This document shows positions 62,595 through 64,000 of a stretch of DNA of 64,000 nucleotides, in pieces. The position numbers and the translations under genes were made by a program. The notes under the pieces were generated by a model. The model was not told the origin of the DNA, did no database searches, and worked only from the letters and a program-made list of their open reading frames with translations. Source of the stretch: Pontixanthobacter aestiaquae. Its GTDB lineage: Bacteria; Pseudomonadota; Alphaproteobacteria; Sphingomonadales; Sphingomonadaceae. The first letter of the stretch is position 1; every line of letters starts with the position of its first letter. The stretch covers positions 620,001 to 684,000 of the forward strand of contig NZ_WTYZ01000001.1 in the NCBI RefSeq assembly GCF_009827455.1, in the 5' to 3' direction.

Positions 62595-64000
62595 ATGCGA
62601 CGGATAATGTTGAAACCCGTATTGGTCATTGCCTGTCTCGCCGCGGCGACACCCATGGCCGGTTGCAGCGAATTGCAGACTGACTACCTGGCCGAAGGTC
62701 GCGAGGCATATGAAAGCGGTGAGTTCAGCCGGGCGCGTATCCACCTGCTACAGTATCTTGATGGCAATCCCGACGACGGCGCGGCTCGGATATTGCTGGC
62801 CAAGGTGCTTTTGGAAATCGGTGACGGTGTCGGAGCGATGCGCTTTCTGGAGCAGATCGCCGACGATAGCGAGCTAAGGAACGAAGCGAAATCGCTTATC
62901 CCAGAAGCTAGGCTGCTCGAAGGGCAATACAAGATGGTGCTTGAGCTGACGGAAGAAGTCAGCGGGCCGTTTTCGGCGAATATGGCTTGGGCAAGGGCCT
63001 TTGCCCAAGTCGGGCTTGATCGTGTCGAAGCTGCCATGGACACTATTGATGCGGCGTTGCGGCAAACGCCCAAGGATATCAGACTGCTGCTTCTCAAAGG
63101 CAATATACTGCTGGCCGACGGCAAGGTCGCGCAGGCGCATTCGGTGGTCAGGCAATTGTCCGCGAACGAGCCCGACAATGTTCGTGTGATGCTGCTCGCG
63201 GGCCGGGTTGCATTGGCCCGGGGCAACGAAAGCGAGGCCAGGAAACTGTTCTCCAGGGCGGTTGAACTACAACCGGACAACTCGGTCACCTATGCGATGC
63301 TGGGCGATACTTACCGCCAGTCCGGCGAAATGGACAAGGCCCGCGAAAACTACGAGCGTTCGCTCCAACTTCTACCGGGTAATGCAAAGGTGTTGATTTC
63401 GCTGGCTGAGCTCGAATTGTTCGAGGGCAATGTCGATCTTGCGCATCAAATCTTGCAGAACAGCAGGATGAGGGTTCAGTCGCTCCCTCTGGCGATGCGG
63501 TTGGAAGGGTTGATCGCCACCGAACGAGGCATGCATGAAACTGCGCTGACCAAGCTGGAGCGATACATACGCGATAATCCCACCGACCCCATAGCGCTAA
63601 GCGCTCTTGGCAGAACCTATGAAGCGCTGGGTGAAACAGAAAAGATGAACAATATCGAGCAGGTTCTGGCAAAACTCGATCCCAGCGATAGCGACCTCGA
63701 AATTGCCGTCCAGCGCAGCGATGGTACGTTGAGAAGCGAATTGGACAAGGCTAACCAGGCTCTCGCCCGGCAAGACTGGCGGGCCGCCGATGCGGTCTAT
63801 TCCAAATTGGTCAACCGCCCAGGGATGGACAATCCGGTGGTTTTCAACAATGCTGCCATGGTCAAGCTCCAACTGGAAAATCTTCCCGCAGCTCTGGCCA
63901 TGGCTGAGAAGGCCTATCGTCTTGCTCCGAATGATCCATTTGTGCAGGACAGTCTTGGTTGGACCCTGTTCCTTAATGGTAAACAACCTGATCGCGCAGC
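62595..64000 (+). CDS. prsT: TPR-repeat lipoprotein of PEP-CTERM systems (PrsT-like), 3'-truncated by window
   Basis: The first 468 codons of a longer protein, cut by the window end. The lipobox MAGC (about Cys23) follows a signal sequence, then TPR-like helical repeats run to the end (for example GREAYESGEFSRARIHLLQY, GRTYEALGETEKMNN, FVQDSLGWTLFLNGKQPDRA). This architecture, plus divergence from a PEP-CTERM gene, matches PrsT-type TPR proteins linked to exopolysaccharide/exosortase systems. ATG 62595 has AAGGA 8 bases upstream. Exosortase and EPS genes are expected just beyond the right edge. The name is by context and is not certain. Confidence 0.8.
   Translation, partial: MRRIMLKPVLVIACLAAATPMAGCSELQTDYLAEGREAYESGEFSRARIHLLQYLDGNPDDGAARILLAKVLLEIGDGVGAMRFLEQIADDSELRNEAKSLIPEARLLEGQYKMVLELTEEVSGPFSANMAWARAFAQVGLDRVEAAMDTIDAALRQTPKDIRLLLLKGNILLADGKVAQAHSVVRQLSANEPDNVRVMLLAGRVALARGNESEARKLFSRAVELQPDNSVTYAMLGDTYRQSGEMDKARENYERSLQLLPGNAKVLISLAELELFEGNVDLAHQILQNSRMRVQSLPLAMRLEGLIATERGMHETALTKLERYIRDNPTDPIALSALGRTYEALGETEKMNNIEQVLAKLDPSDSDLEIAVQRSDGTLRSELDKANQALARQDWRAADAVYSKLVNRPGMDNPVVFNNAAMVKLQLENLPAALAMAEKAYRLAPNDPFVQDSLGWTLFLNGKQPDRA

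Overview
The window looks like a chromosomal segment of an alphaproteobacterium of the order Sphingomonadales, most likely family Erythrobacteraceae. This is inferred from gene content and protein style: moderate-to-high GC, a TonB-dependent receptor, an OprO/P-type porin next to pstS, a fused pabB-pabC, an HWE-family kinase, a PEP-CTERM/PrsT pair and sphingomonad-like palindromic intergenic repeats. I saw no rRNA, tRNA, CRISPR array, prophage or recognisable insertion sequence. Both ends cut genes: ribA at the left and a TPR lipoprotein at the right.

Layout. 1-6 kb, mostly minus strand: ribA, xthA, a 236-bp inverted-repeat element, lolA, rpmG, and an overlapping operon pabBC - rluA-like - arfB ending in a clear terminator. 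6-12 kb: a HerA-like ATPase (plus), then on the minus strand a secreted EF-hand protein, an OmpR-type regulator and its histidine kinase, with three copies of a 10-bp direct repeat around a predicted promoter upstream of the EF-hand gene. 12-20 kb: an aminopeptidase P and a secreted S9 peptidase (divergent), a thioesterase, an Old Yellow Enzyme-like oxidoreductase, a membrane diguanylate cyclase and alanine dehydrogenase. 21-23.5 kb: a phosphate porin and pstS, each preceded by a Pho-box-like sequence. 23.5-26.2 kb: a radical SAM protein overlapping UdgX, a DNA repair pair. 26-39.6 kb: ftsK, a ThiE/TenI-like protein, a YggS-like PLP protein, a TonB receptor, glnD, an acyl-CoA synthetase, lgt and a MidA-like methyltransferase. 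39.6-48.9 kb: an osmoprotectant ABC transporter, an HWE kinase, isovaleryl-CoA dehydrogenase, methylcrotonyl-CoA carboxylase beta subunit, a DUF559 nuclease-like gene enclosed by inverted palindromic repeats, a HELGH membrane protein, an acyltransferase and a TetR regulator. 49-64 kb: a 5'-nucleotidase, a serine hydrolase, a BaiN-like flavoprotein, an AI-2E family exporter, an M50B-like protein, gyrB, sdaA, a secreted hypothetical, another acyl-CoA synthetase, a PEP-CTERM protein with a sigma-54 promoter match, and a TPR lipoprotein of the PrsT type.

Most genes are ordinary core genes. The points most worth a second look are: (1) the DUF559 gene, whose Shine-Dalgarno lies next to or in one flanking palindromic repeat and whose last 20 codons and stop come from the other; (2) two further inverted-pair hairpin elements with compensatory stem changes; (3) the EF-hand protein / two-component system unit with its repeated operator; (4) the sigma-54 match in front of the PEP-CTERM gene; (5) the Pho-box pair; and (6) the radical SAM - UdgX repair pair. 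All assignments come from reading the sequence; no database search was run.
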